NCBI GenBank assembly: GCA_964439085.1
Contig: CAYTNB010000094.1
Coordinates: 1 to 10,288, forward strand
Length of the DNA: 10,288 nt
Direction of reading: 5' to 3'
From: JAADIV01 sp964439085
GTDB lineage: Bacteria > Desulfobacterota > Desulfobulbia > Desulfobulbales > VMSU01
Under the pieces are notes generated by a model. It did not search any database. It was not told where the DNA came from and saw only the letters and a program-made list of their open reading frames with translations. A program made the translations under genes and the position numbers. This document shows, one piece after another, positions 1-7,117 of this stretch; within the stretch, counting starts at the first letter, position 1; every line of letters starts with the position of its first letter.

Positions 1-525
1 CAAGCTTAAATGAACAGGGCACGTTCTTTGACATCTCCGAAGTCGTTATGTGTATTGTGCATGCTATGTCTGGCACTCATTCCTTAGTTCACGGCGCTCA
101 AAGCCAAAGGCAATGAGTAAAGGAAAAACATAACGAATAAAGATAGATTGTGTGAGGAACGAACCACAATCTTGTCCGGTGGTTGAACAAACCCTCCGAC
201 GAGCAACCCTGCGGGCCCATTCTCGGAACAGACTTTTGCTTCCGCTCACTTGGGTGGCAAGATTGGCATTAAAAAGATGACACAGAATTATGAACACTCC
301 CGGACAGCATGAGGCTCTGCGTGTCGGCAAGTTAATTGCCATTAAGAAAATGCTTGGCAGATGCATCGGCCAATAGCTACCCCTTAGTTCAAACGTTATT
401 TGATGCGCCAACTACGTTACGACTTCTGTTACATAGCACTGCTATACGCCGCCAGTCATGCCTTGTTGTGCACACCAATTCACTTCGTAATCTTGCGGAA
501 CTTTAAGGTCTGCGAGGCACTTAGT
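1..525. other. Left intergenic region without a supportable gene
   Basis: No reading frame here resembles a protein family I recognise. The longest open frame (minus strand, 64-411) is Cys/Arg-rich, lacks domain-like patterning and has no clear ribosome binding site, so I do not call it. Visible elements are: the 9-mer CTTAGTTCA at 83-91, 383-391 and 520-528, the first two exactly 300 bp apart; a GATTGTG/CACAATC inverted repeat within 149-175; an ACATAACG copy at 128-135 that is the inverse of CGTTATGT at 44-51; and, at 383-400, CTTAGTTCA followed by AACGTTATT, which resembles the right half of an integron attC site. No complete attC, IS or tRNA is seen. It may be a degraded mobile or cassette region at the end of the polysaccharide cluster. 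Confidence 0.5.
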
Positions 526-527
526 TC
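498..527 (-). other. Imperfect hairpin at the 3' end of the last glycosyltransferase gene
   Basis: GAACT (498-502) and AAG (505-507) pair with CTT (520-522) and AGTTC (523-527). A further TGC/GCA pair (511-513 with 517-519) lies in the loop, giving a bulged stem of about 11 pairs. On the minus strand it starts inside the TGA stop of the upstream gene, a typical place for an mRNA 3' end structure. No run of T follows the stem on that strand, so it is not a classical Rho-independent terminator. It might stabilise the 3' end, or the pairing may be chance. Confidence 0.25.
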
Positions 528-1410
528 AGCCATGAATCATGCGGCGCAGACCATCACAATACCCTTTAAAATACGCCTTAACCAGGGCCACATTCCTTCG
601 TCGCAAACCAAAAACAATTATCACCCCCGGTAATTTAACAACGGTATTATAGAGCATGAACATCAAATAATGATACCACTTGGCCCAACGCCTCATAAAC
701 CAAATCCTGTTCCTGGAAAAATAATAGACATACATATCACTTTGAAAGCCAACTGTGGTTGAGGCTCTGTGCAAGACTTCGGCCTTTGGCACATAGGCAG
801 CTTTGTAGCCAGCCTGCAAGAATCTTTGCACATAATCAGTATCTTCAAAATATAGGAAATAGTCCTCTGTCATGTTACCTACTTTCGCAACCGCTGCTCC
901 CCTAAGCATCATAGCGCATCCCGAGAGGACAGGCACAATCTGGACATCACCTTTGCCATCATTACGATCATCAAATATCTGTGATGGCCCACCCTTCCAC
1001 CAATTAATTCGGCCACCTCCAAACCAGACCCCTCGTGCCACATTATCTCTTAAAATTTTAGGGCCTGCCAGCCCCAGAGCTTCATTCTCTTCCATGATCT
1101 TAACTAAACAACTGATAAAATCATGTTTTATCCTTGTGTCCGGGTTAAGAAGCTGAATATAATCATTTTTTTTATCAAGAGCATATTTAATTCCTAAATT
1201 ACACCCTCCGGCAAAGCCAATATTTCGAGAGGTACGTATTGTAACAACATCCGGATGTTTCTCCAGAATATAGGGGAGCTCGTTTGCGGGGCTGTTATCA
1301 ACAACAACGATATCCAATTCCGTGCCAATATGCTCCCTTATGCTGGAAATACACCGACAAGTCAGTTTACTGGAATTATAGTTAACAATTACTATGCATA
1401 CTGAAGGCAC
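526..1410 (-). CDS. GT2-family glycosyltransferase, WbbL-like probable rhamnosyltransferase
   Basis: The 294-residue protein is an inverting GT-A glycosyltransferase that probably transfers L-rhamnose from dTDP-rhamnose to a lipid-linked glycan at the inner face of the cytoplasmic membrane. Visible motifs are the N-terminal beta strand with VNYNSS (9-14), VVVDNS (35-40), NIGFAGGCN (63-71), the metal-binding LLNPDT (87-92, a DXD variant), SGCAMMLR (163-170), and the acceptor-side FEDTDY (188-193) with LHR (213-215). The order and the late YFSRNRIWF segment (230-238) match WbbL/RfbF rhamnosyltransferases. A hydrophobic basic tail (about 247-272) may bind the membrane. Translation starts at GTG (1408-1410) with an AGGTGAT Shine-Dalgarno just upstream; there is no in-frame ATG at that position. 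It lies 27 bp after the preceding GT4 gene and is the last gene of the run. The dTDP-rhamnose operon upstream supports the donor; the exact donor and acceptor are inferred. Confidence 0.9.
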   Translation of the reverse strand: MPSVCIVIVNYNSSKLTCRCISSIREHIGTELDIVVVDNSPANELPYILEKHPDVVTIRTSRNIGFAGGCNLGIKYALDKKNDYIQLLNPDTRIKHDFISCLVKIMEENEALGLAGPKILRDNVARGVWFGGGRINWWKGGPSQIFDDRNDGKGDVQIVPVLSGCAMMLRGAAVAKVGNMTEDYFLYFEDTDYVQRFLQAGYKAAYVPKAEVLHRASTTVGFQSDMYVYYFSRNRIWFMRRWAKWYHYLMFMLYNTVVKLPGVIIVFGLRRRNVALVKAYFKGYCDGLRRMIHG

Positions 1411-1437
1411 AGATCACCTGTCTATAAAAAACTTTAT

Positions 1438-2682
1438 TTACATACTTCCTTTGCCACGATGGCAGTACGCCGTAATAACACGCTCGATTGTCCCCCTGGC
1501 CTTCATGCCGATACGATCCCATGAATACTCCTGGCTCACTAATTGCTTTGCTTTTCCAGCCATAGCCAAGCGAATTTCATCATCTTTTAAGAGATCAAGC
1601 ACTAATTTCGCAAACGCCTTCGGTTGGTCAGCAACCGCAATATCTCCCCCTGGCTTAACATTAAGTCCCTCGCAGCCCACAGTTGTAGAAACGACAGAGG
1701 TTCCCAAAGACATAGACTCCAGAATTTTAAGTCTTGAGCCCGAACCAATCCTAATCGGAACCACAGAAATCCAGGCTTTTTTAACGATCTCTTCAATATT
1801 CTCAACATGGCCTAGAAGGTGTACCCGTTCACATTTATCAGCAATATTCCTTATTGACTGCGAAATGCCCATCCCAACAACCTGTATGCAAACATCCATG
1901 TTCTCCGTACTTATTATTGGCCAGATTTTTTCAAGAAACCAAAAGAGTCCATCACGATTGGGAAGATGCCGCATCCATCCGACAAAAATGATAGTAGGCA
2001 CTTCACTTTCATTTTTATGAACACCATTTTGGACGCTGGCACCATTTGTGATTACTTCTACTTTGACCTTTGGCATCAGACTTAAGATTTTTGCCCTATC
2101 AACATCAGATACAGTAATAATACAATCACACCGTTGCCAAACCGACTGTTCGTATGATCTCATTCGTTTTGCTTCTGCCCGCCAAAAAAATCGAGAAAAA
2201 CCTTCTATAACCTTCGCTTTCCGCTGCTGGGAGATAAAAGATACGTCATGAGCCACCAGAATAACCGGAATTGGGGACGGCATTTTTGGAGGCAGATACC
2301 ACATCCCCTGGGCATATTCAATTTGCACGGCCTTAAATTTGTTTGTTGTAAGTAATCTTCCCAGCTCCGTACGCATCGCGGCGGAATGTTTAACCAGGAC
2401 CTCTGCGGGAGTACCCGTTAGCCATCTATGCAAGTTGCAAACAAGCCTCCACAGTTGAGCGGACTTATGTTGTTTAATCGACACAGGAATCAGCTCATCA
2501 ACGAAAGAAAGGCCGTCATCACCAAGCCATCGCAGATCACCTGACTCTGCCAAAGTGAGCACCGTGACCTTATAACTTTGCGCAAGCTGCTTTAAAATAT
2601 TATAAATACGTATCTTCCCACCGGAAATAAGGGGATAGGGAAAGGTTGGAGATACAACCAATAACGAGGGGAGTTCAGACAT
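1438..2682 (-). CDS. GT4-family glycosyltransferase
   Basis: This retaining GT-B glycosyltransferase is probably cytosolic or peripheral and uses an NDP-sugar to extend a surface glycan. From the ATG at 2682 it has 414 residues. The N-terminal Rossmann domain starts with LLVVSPTFPYP and the glycine-rich GGKIR loop (21-25); AHD lies at 144-146 and TVSD at 190-193. The second domain has FVGWMRHLPN (233-242), VVGMG (268-272) and the nucleotide-sugar loop VPIRIGSGSRLKILESM (308-324), followed by GCEGL (336-340). The usual E-x7-E first glutamate is replaced by Ser314, while Glu322 is kept. A longer frame begins at 2715, overlapping the upstream gene by 23 bp with no visible Shine-Dalgarno. The 2682 start has a GGA just upstream, leaves a 10-bp gap and places the first strand where the family has it, so I prefer it. 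The overall look recalls the GT4 group linked to exopolysaccharide loci. The sugar cannot be assigned. Confidence 0.88.
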   Translation of the reverse strand: MSELPSLLVVSPTFPYPLISGGKIRIYNILKQLAQSYKVTVLTLAESGDLRWLGDDGLSFVDELIPVSIKQHKSAQLWRLVCNLHRWLTGTPAEVLVKHSAAMRTELGRLLTTNKFKAVQIEYAQGMWYLPPKMPSPIPVILVAHDVSFISQQRKAKVIEGFSRFFWRAEAKRMRSYEQSVWQRCDCIITVSDVDRAKILSLMPKVKVEVITNGASVQNGVHKNESEVPTIIFVGWMRHLPNRDGLFWFLEKIWPIISTENMDVCIQVVGMGISQSIRNIADKCERVHLLGHVENIEEIVKKAWISVVPIRIGSGSRLKILESMSLGTSVVSTTVGCEGLNVKPGGDIAVADQPKAFAKLVLDLLKDDEIRLAMAGKAKQLVSQEYSWDRIGMKARGTIERVITAYCHRGKGSM

Positions 2683-2692
2683 TACCGTCCAT

Positions 2693-3835
2693 TCAGTTCT
2701 TGTCGATATAGACATTTTTTTGCAGTATCTTCAGCATAGAAGCCCCTATCTGTCTGGGGGTAATTTGCTCTATAATTTTACAATCATGAGCCTTTCCCCT
2801 CTGGGCCGACAAGGACGCCATTTTCTGAACGGCGGCCACCAAGGCAGAAGGATCATCCATTGGAATTAAAGCCACCATACTAGAAGGAGCCAGGAGTTCC
2901 CTGACAGCAGGGGTATCACCGGTAATAATAGGACATCCTGCCATTAAAAGCTGGAACACTTTGTTTGGGATAACTCTTTTTGCTTTTTCTGTGTTACCAA
3001 AAATTCCAAGGCCCAGATCCACTTTATTTATCAACATTAGCAGTTCTTCATATTGCACCCAGTCAATTCGAACCAGGTTAGTCGGTTTAATTTCTCCGCA
3101 AAGTGCATCGATCTTGCCTGACTCCTGCCCCTTGCCAATTAGCACCCAGCGAAAATCTTTAGACATTGTTAATTTCGCCGCCTTGACAACAACATCAACC
3201 CCATGGAGAGGAATAAACTGACCGTAGAACAATATGGTGAACGGAGACAACGCTCTTCGGGTGTGATAATTAGCTTTATGACCACAAGCCGCAAAAATTT
3301 CTTCCTCAGCGCCAACAAAAACCTTTTCTATTTTATCCGGCGAGATTTTAAAAGTATCGGCAAAATATTGACCATGAGTTGAGGTATCAAGAACAATGGT
3401 ACTGGCAACCCGGCAGGCAAAATATTCGAGCCAAAAAAGTATATAGGAGGCGGGGTGTTTTGATCCAATAATTTTTCTATCACAAACAACCGTATCGTAA
3501 AGCGATAAAAAGGCATCCCATACGATAGGAACGCTCCGGTACTTTGCAAAAGGCCAAAGGACAAGAACATCAAGCTGCCCCATATAAGCGACTATCACTA
3601 CGTCATGCGCGGGGAGACGCAAATACTCAATAATTAAACCAGGATACGAGATTAACCAAAAACAGGCCTTCTTGAACCTGGCCAACCAACCCGACACTTG
3701 ACTTTTGTCTTCAACTCCCCCCCAAACATCTCGATGGCATTCAATTACATCAGCCCCAGATTGTTTGAGTCCTTTAATAAGAATTCTATTTCTCGGTTTG
3801 CCAGTATCGTAGGTTCCCCAATAGACAACTCGCAT
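2693..3835 (-). CDS. GT4-family glycosyltransferase
   Basis: A second GT-B enzyme of 380 residues, expected to add a sugar to the growing glycan in the cytoplasm. The N-terminal domain starts MRVVYWGTYD, a glycine-containing first loop. A moderately hydrophobic stretch (about 56-72 and 80-95) could touch the membrane. The C-terminal domain has FYGQFIPLHG (203-212), LIGKGQE (232-238) and the sugar-nucleotide segment EKAKRVIPNKVFQLLMAGCPIIT (283-305). The residue equivalent to the second glutamate of E-x7-E is Gln295, as I recall for other proteins carrying a VIPNKV-Y/F-Q signature. A start at 3892 is possible but would overlap the upstream gene by 47 bp with a poor ribosome binding site. The 3835 ATG lies 10 bp after the upstream stop, with AAGG overlapping that stop, and begins at the conserved first strand. 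Donor and linkage are unknown. Confidence 0.87.
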   Translation of the reverse strand: MRVVYWGTYDTGKPRNRILIKGLKQSGADVIECHRDVWGGVEDKSQVSGWLARFKKACFWLISYPGLIIEYLRLPAHDVVIVAYMGQLDVLVLWPFAKYRSVPIVWDAFLSLYDTVVCDRKIIGSKHPASYILFWLEYFACRVASTIVLDTSTHGQYFADTFKISPDKIEKVFVGAEEEIFAACGHKANYHTRRALSPFTILFYGQFIPLHGVDVVVKAAKLTMSKDFRWVLIGKGQESGKIDALCGEIKPTNLVRIDWVQYEELLMLINKVDLGLGIFGNTEKAKRVIPNKVFQLLMAGCPIITGDTPAVRELLAPSSMVALIPMDDPSALVAAVQKMASLSAQRGKAHDCKIIEQITPRQIGASMLKILQKNVYIDKN

Positions 3836-3845
3836 CAGCAGTGCC

Positions 3846-4823
3846 TTATTTAATCTCGTTATCAGGGAATCGCCCTTTTGAGGAATAATCAATCTCGATT
3901 TTTTTTACTCGATTCAAGGTATCCTCAATTAGACGCCGATTAAAAGAAATGACATCGCCGAGAAACCCTAAAACCAGTATTTGAAAACCAATCATCAACA
4001 GGACGCTGCCAATTATCAGTGACTGAATATGACCATCGCCCTGCCCCTTAGCGTAAAAAGTTAGAAACCTGATCATAGGCAAGGCTCCGGAAAACATGAT
4101 GACAGCACTGATCACGAAAAAATACCTGAGCGGCTGGTGCATGGCGTACATGCGGGTCATGGTGTTGAACTGATTAATGACAAAGCTAGGAATGCTTTTG
4201 ACCAGCCGGGACTTGCGGGTTTTGGGATTTGTTCCGACATAGACACTGGCTAAAGCGATATTTCTTTTCCCGGCCTGTAGGATAGTCTCAACTGTATAGG
4301 AATAATGAGTAAGGATATTCAACTGCATAGCAGCATCACGGCTGAAGGCCCTAAAACCACTTACCGCATCCGGCAAATTTGCCCCAGATAGCACCCGCAC
4401 AATGGAACTACCAAACTTCTGAAGGATTTTTTTATGTAAACCAAAATGAGGGATTTTATCGGTCTGACGATCACCCACCACTATTTCTGCCTGCCCCTTA
4501 ATAATTGGCGCAACCAATTTGGGAATATCCTGGCCCTTATACTGGTTGTCACCATCGGTATTAACAATAATATCCGCACCCAGGCGAAGGCAGGCATCAA
4601 GACCATTGCGAAAGGCCGCCGCCAAGCCTTTATTATTGACATGGGTGACTATATGCTCTACACCAAGTTCCCTGGCCACTTCAACGGTACGATCTGTGCT
4701 GCCATCATCGATAATCAGGATTTCCACCTCATCAATACCATCAATTTTCCTGGGAATGTCCCGTACCGTTTGAGGCAGGGTTTGTTCCTCATTGAGGCAG
4801 GGTATTTGCACAATTAATTTCAT
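3846..4823 (-). CDS. Membrane-anchored GT2 glycosyltransferase, dolichol-phosphate-mannose-synthase-like
   Basis: The 325-residue enzyme has a GT-A domain plus two C-terminal membrane helices. Enzymes of this type move a sugar from an NDP donor to polyprenyl phosphate or a lipid-linked acceptor at the cytoplasmic face. Motifs: IPCLNEEQTL (7-16), LIIDDGSTDRT (36-46), NNKGLAAAFRNG (63-74), the metal-binding NTDGDNQY (88-95), GDRQ (117-120) and SGFRAFSR (155-162). Hydrophobic segments at about 233-255 and 264-288 are followed by a basic tail. An upstream in-frame ATG at 4898 would add 25 residues, but conserved family sequence begins at MKLIVQIPCLNEE and GGAATAGGAATATT precedes that ATG, so I start at 4823. 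It is first in the glycosyltransferase run, after a 332-bp spacer. It could load a lipid carrier for side-chain modification (GtrB/ArnC-like role) or act in the main chain; the sugar is not predictable. Confidence 0.9.
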   Translation of the reverse strand: MKLIVQIPCLNEEQTLPQTVRDIPRKIDGIDEVEILIIDDGSTDRTVEVARELGVEHIVTHVNNKGLAAAFRNGLDACLRLGADIIVNTDGDNQYKGQDIPKLVAPIIKGQAEIVVGDRQTDKIPHFGLHKKILQKFGSSIVRVLSGANLPDAVSGFRAFSRDAAMQLNILTHYSYTVETILQAGKRNIALASVYVGTNPKTRKSRLVKSIPSFVINQFNTMTRMYAMHQPLRYFFVISAVIMFSGALPMIRFLTFYAKGQGDGHIQSLIIGSVLLMIGFQILVLGFLGDVISFNRRLIEDTLNRVKKIEIDYSSKGRFPDNEIK

Positions 4824-5155
4824 AATATTCCTATTCCCGATGGAGTCGGCATGTTTAGGTGGAACTGGATACCAGCCAGAAGCGTACCGGTATGACACAT
4901 TACATTATGCGTTTGTACCGCATCCTTCACTTTTTACGAGCCAGTGTCTTCCGTAATCTATCTATATTAACGTTGTTTCTGATCGTACTCGACAAATGGG
5001 TAAATGGGAATAGTCAGGGGCTTGGCCCCAGGTATCCATGAGTCCAGGAATGGAACTCACTAGAATCTATTTCCCAAGGGACACGGAGGGTCCCCCCCCC
5101 GCTCCAGCCGAGCTTTGAGGGTAAATATACCAAATTCACCATTCCTGATTCCGCC
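4824..5155. other. 332-bp non-coding spacer between rfbB and the glycosyltransferase genes
   Basis: No gene is supported; the small open frames at 4859-5041 (plus) and 5014-5199 (minus) lack domain patterns and the second runs into rfbB. The spacer holds a REP-like palindrome (4865-4897), TGGATACC at 4866-4873 inverted as GGTATCCA at 5031-5038, the hairpin GGGGC-TTG-GCCCC at 5017-5029, GGGAC/GTCCC arms at 5078-5094, and nine C at 5092-5100. On the minus strand the hairpins could attenuate transcription from rfb into the glycosyltransferase genes, but no T-run follows. An AT-rich patch around 4961-4975 (TAATATAGAT on the minus strand) could be a -10 element for a separate promoter; no convincing -35 partner is found. 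Confidence 0.55.
4865..4897. repeat. REP-like intergenic palindrome (degenerate)
   Basis: CTGGATACC (4865-4873) and GGTATGACA (4889-4897) flank a short centre. The ATACC/GGTAT arms pair. This layout resembles the dispersed intergenic palindromes of many Pseudomonadota-like genomes, whose arms read like CTGGATTCC and GGAATGACA. Only one copy is in the window, so its repeated nature is inferred from resemblance. Confidence 0.35.
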
Positions 5156-6253
5156 TCAGCCACCATAATGTTTATGAAGCCAGTCACGATAACTGCCATC
5201 CATCACTGCCCTCCACCATGCCTCATTATCGAACATCCAGGCAATGGTCTTGCGAATTCCAGTTTCAAAAGATTCATGTGGTACATATCCCAACTGAGCA
5301 CGGCATTTTGTGGCATCAATGGCGTAACGACGATCATGCCCCAAGCGATCCGTGACATAGGTAATCAGGGATTCCGCCTTCTCACCACGACACTGGGGGG
5401 CATCTGGGAAACGACCACCAAACCTGCCGCCACCCGCAAACTGCTCATCAACCAGGCGGCAAACAAGTTTAACTATATCTATATTGGTCCACTCATTATT
5501 GCCGCCAATATTATAGACCTCACCCACCAGACCTTTCTCCAGCACCAACTCAATGCCGTAACAATGGTCATCCACATAGAGCCAATCACGAATATTTTTA
5601 CCATCGCCGTAGATTGGCAGGGCCTTCCCGGCCAGGATATTAACAACAAGCAGGGGAATAAGTTTTTCCGGAAATTGATACGGCCCGTAATTATTAGAGC
5701 AATTACTGGTTGTCACCTGCAAACCATAGGTATGATGATAGGAGCGCACCAGATGATCTGACGAGGCCTTGCTGGCTGAATATGGCGAGTTTGGCGCATA
5801 GGCCGTGGTTTCGGAAAATGGTGGATCATCTTGACCGAGAGAACCATAGACCTCATCGGTAGAGACATGATGAAAACGATGATCCCGGCCACTGCCGTCC
5901 AGCCACTCCTTTTTGGCGGCTGCCAGCAGGGTATGGGTTCCAACAATATTGGTCTCAATAAAGGCATCCGGCCCGTGGATCGACCGATCGACATGAGATT
6001 CTGCGGCAAAATGGACAATGGTATCGATCTTTTCATCCCGCAAAAGGCCGCTTACCAGATCGAGATCCAGAATATTACCATGCACAAAGCGAAATTTTTC
6101 ATTATCCCGCACCGCCTCAAGACTCGCCAAATTACCGGCATAGGTGAGAGCATCCAGGGCGACAAGCCGATCCTCGGGATGATTTTCCAGCCAATAATAC
6201 AAAAAATTTGCCCCGATAAAACCGGCCCCGCCGGTAACAAGTAATTTACTCAT
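5156..6253 (-). CDS. rfbB: dTDP-glucose 4,6-dehydratase
   Basis: RfbB (RmlB) performs the second step of dTDP-L-rhamnose synthesis: NAD-dependent conversion of dTDP-glucose to dTDP-4-keto-6-deoxyglucose in the cytosol. The 365-residue extended short-chain dehydrogenase has the NAD-binding TGGAGFIGAN (7-16), HFAAESHVDRS (81-91), the catalytic triplet Thr132-Asp133-Glu134 in STDEVYG, and Tyr158-x3-Lys162 in YSASK. NNYGPYQFPEK (187-197) and DGKNIRDWLYVDDH (217-230) are typical of RmlB. An extra acidic/basic stretch at about 272-295 precedes the substrate-binding DRRYAID (307-313). Its length is close to that usual for the family. The ATG overlaps the end of rfbD by 8 bp (ATGAGTAA), with AGGAAG upstream, so translation is probably coupled. 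It is the last gene of the rfbACDB operon. Confidence 0.97.
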   Translation of the reverse strand: MSKLLVTGGAGFIGANFLYYWLENHPEDRLVALDALTYAGNLASLEAVRDNEKFRFVHGNILDLDLVSGLLRDEKIDTIVHFAAESHVDRSIHGPDAFIETNIVGTHTLLAAAKKEWLDGSGRDHRFHHVSTDEVYGSLGQDDPPFSETTAYAPNSPYSASKASSDHLVRSYHHTYGLQVTTSNCSNNYGPYQFPEKLIPLLVVNILAGKALPIYGDGKNIRDWLYVDDHCYGIELVLEKGLVGEVYNIGGNNEWTNIDIVKLVCRLVDEQFAGGGRFGGRFPDAPQCRGEKAESLITYVTDRLGHDRRYAIDATKCRAQLGYVPHESFETGIRKTIAWMFDNEAWWRAVMDGSYRDWLHKHYGG

Positions 6254-7112
6254 CTTTAACTTCCTGCAACATTTTGTTTAGGCCGACCCGCCAATGTGGA
6301 GCGGCAGCGCCAAGTTCTCCCCACAAGCTGGACTTATCCAACACGCTGTAAGGTGGCCGATGGGCCGGAGTTGGATAATCCGCAGTCCGTAACGGTCTGA
6401 TCGGCACAGATTTTTGCAAAAGTCCCAGGGCAAGAGCCTCCTCTTGGATAGCGCAGGCAAAATCATACCAGGAGGCCACCCCGGCATCTGTCCAGTGATA
6501 TATCCCGGCCAGACCTTTATCCATAATCCGCCACAAGGCTTGAGCCAGACCATTGGCCCAGGTGGGAGTACCAATTTGATCGGCCACCACCCCCAATTCA
6601 TCACGCTCCGCCATAAGACGCAGCATGGTCTTCACAAAATTATTACCGTGGGCTGAATAAACCCACGCCGTACGGATAATGGCACAATTAGGATCTTTTT
6701 CCAGTAAAAGCCGTTCTCCGGCCAATTTGCTTTCGCCATAAACCCCGGTAGGGTTAGGATTGTCATTAGGCAGATAGGGATGGGATTGCAGCCCATCAAA
6801 AATAAAATCAGTGGATAAGTGAATTACCATGGCACCAATATCAACACCTGCCGCCGCCAGATTTGCCACCCCGTCCCGATTCACAGCAAAGGTACGTTCT
6901 GTCTCGCTTTCGGCCTTATCCACGGCGGTATAAGCTGCGGCATTGATTATCACGTCAGGGCTAAGCCGGGCCACAACATCTGCCACCTGCTGCCCATTGG
7001 TAATATCAAGCTCCACCGAGGTACAGGCGGTAATTGCCATCCCCTCGGGAGCGGTTCGCTGTAGTTCCCAGCCTAGCTGACCATTTGCTCCGGTAACTAA
7101 TACCTTCATCAT
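6246..7112 (-). CDS. rfbD: dTDP-4-dehydrorhamnose reductase
   Basis: RfbD (RmlD) carries out the last step: NAD(P)H reduction of dTDP-4-keto-L-rhamnose to dTDP-L-rhamnose. The 288-residue short-chain reductase shows GANGQLGWEL (8-17) for cofactor binding, NAAAYTAVDKAE (57-68), STDFIFDG (100-107; more often STDYVFDG), the catalytic Tyr125-x3-Lys129 in YGESK, and the C-terminal RTADYPTPAHRPPYSVLD (242-259), a hallmark of the family. Two ATGs in tandem (7112 and 7109) could both start translation; AGGA within the rfbC stop region is the nearest ribosome binding site. The gene begins 5 bp after rfbC and overlaps rfbB by 8 bp. Confidence 0.97.
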   Translation of the reverse strand: MMKVLVTGANGQLGWELQRTAPEGMAITACTSVELDITNGQQVADVVARLSPDVIINAAAYTAVDKAESETERTFAVNRDGVANLAAAGVDIGAMVIHLSTDFIFDGLQSHPYLPNDNPNPTGVYGESKLAGERLLLEKDPNCAIIRTAWVYSAHGNNFVKTMLRLMAERDELGVVADQIGTPTWANGLAQALWRIMDKGLAGIYHWTDAGVASWYDFACAIQEEALALGLLQKSVPIRPLRTADYPTPAHRPPYSVLDKSSLWGELGAAAPHWRVGLNKMLQEVKDE

Positions 7113-7117
7113 AGCAC

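Noticed and set aside
3..116. Plus-strand frame open from the window edge, possibly the end of a gene
   Set aside because: It has only about 37 codons, no start is visible and no family is recognisable. It cannot be told from chance without sequence to the left.
383..402. Complete integron attC site
   Set aside because: Only an L'-R'-like half is seen. The matching R''-L'' half is not found within about 150 bp on the required side, and GTTATTT does not match GTTRRRY fully.
64..411. 115-codon open frame on the minus strand
   Set aside because: Composition is Arg/Cys/Ser-rich without domain patterning, there is no ribosome binding site, and no family is recognised. A second minus frame in the same stretch is also open for about 50 codons, which suggests chance.
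5015..5031. Rho-independent terminator after rfbB
   Set aside because: The GC hairpin is there, but no T-run follows on the minus strand, and it lies over 120 bp beyond the stop codon.
4859..5041. 60-codon plus-strand frame and an overlapping 61-codon minus-strand frame (5014-5199)
   Set aside because: Neither has a convincing ribosome binding site or protein pattern; the second overlaps the end of rfbB. The region is better read as a spacer.
5168..5761. 197-codon plus-strand frame opposite rfbB
   Set aside because: It is a shadow of the strongly supported rfbB coding strand; rfbB has all family motifs and the antisense frame has none.
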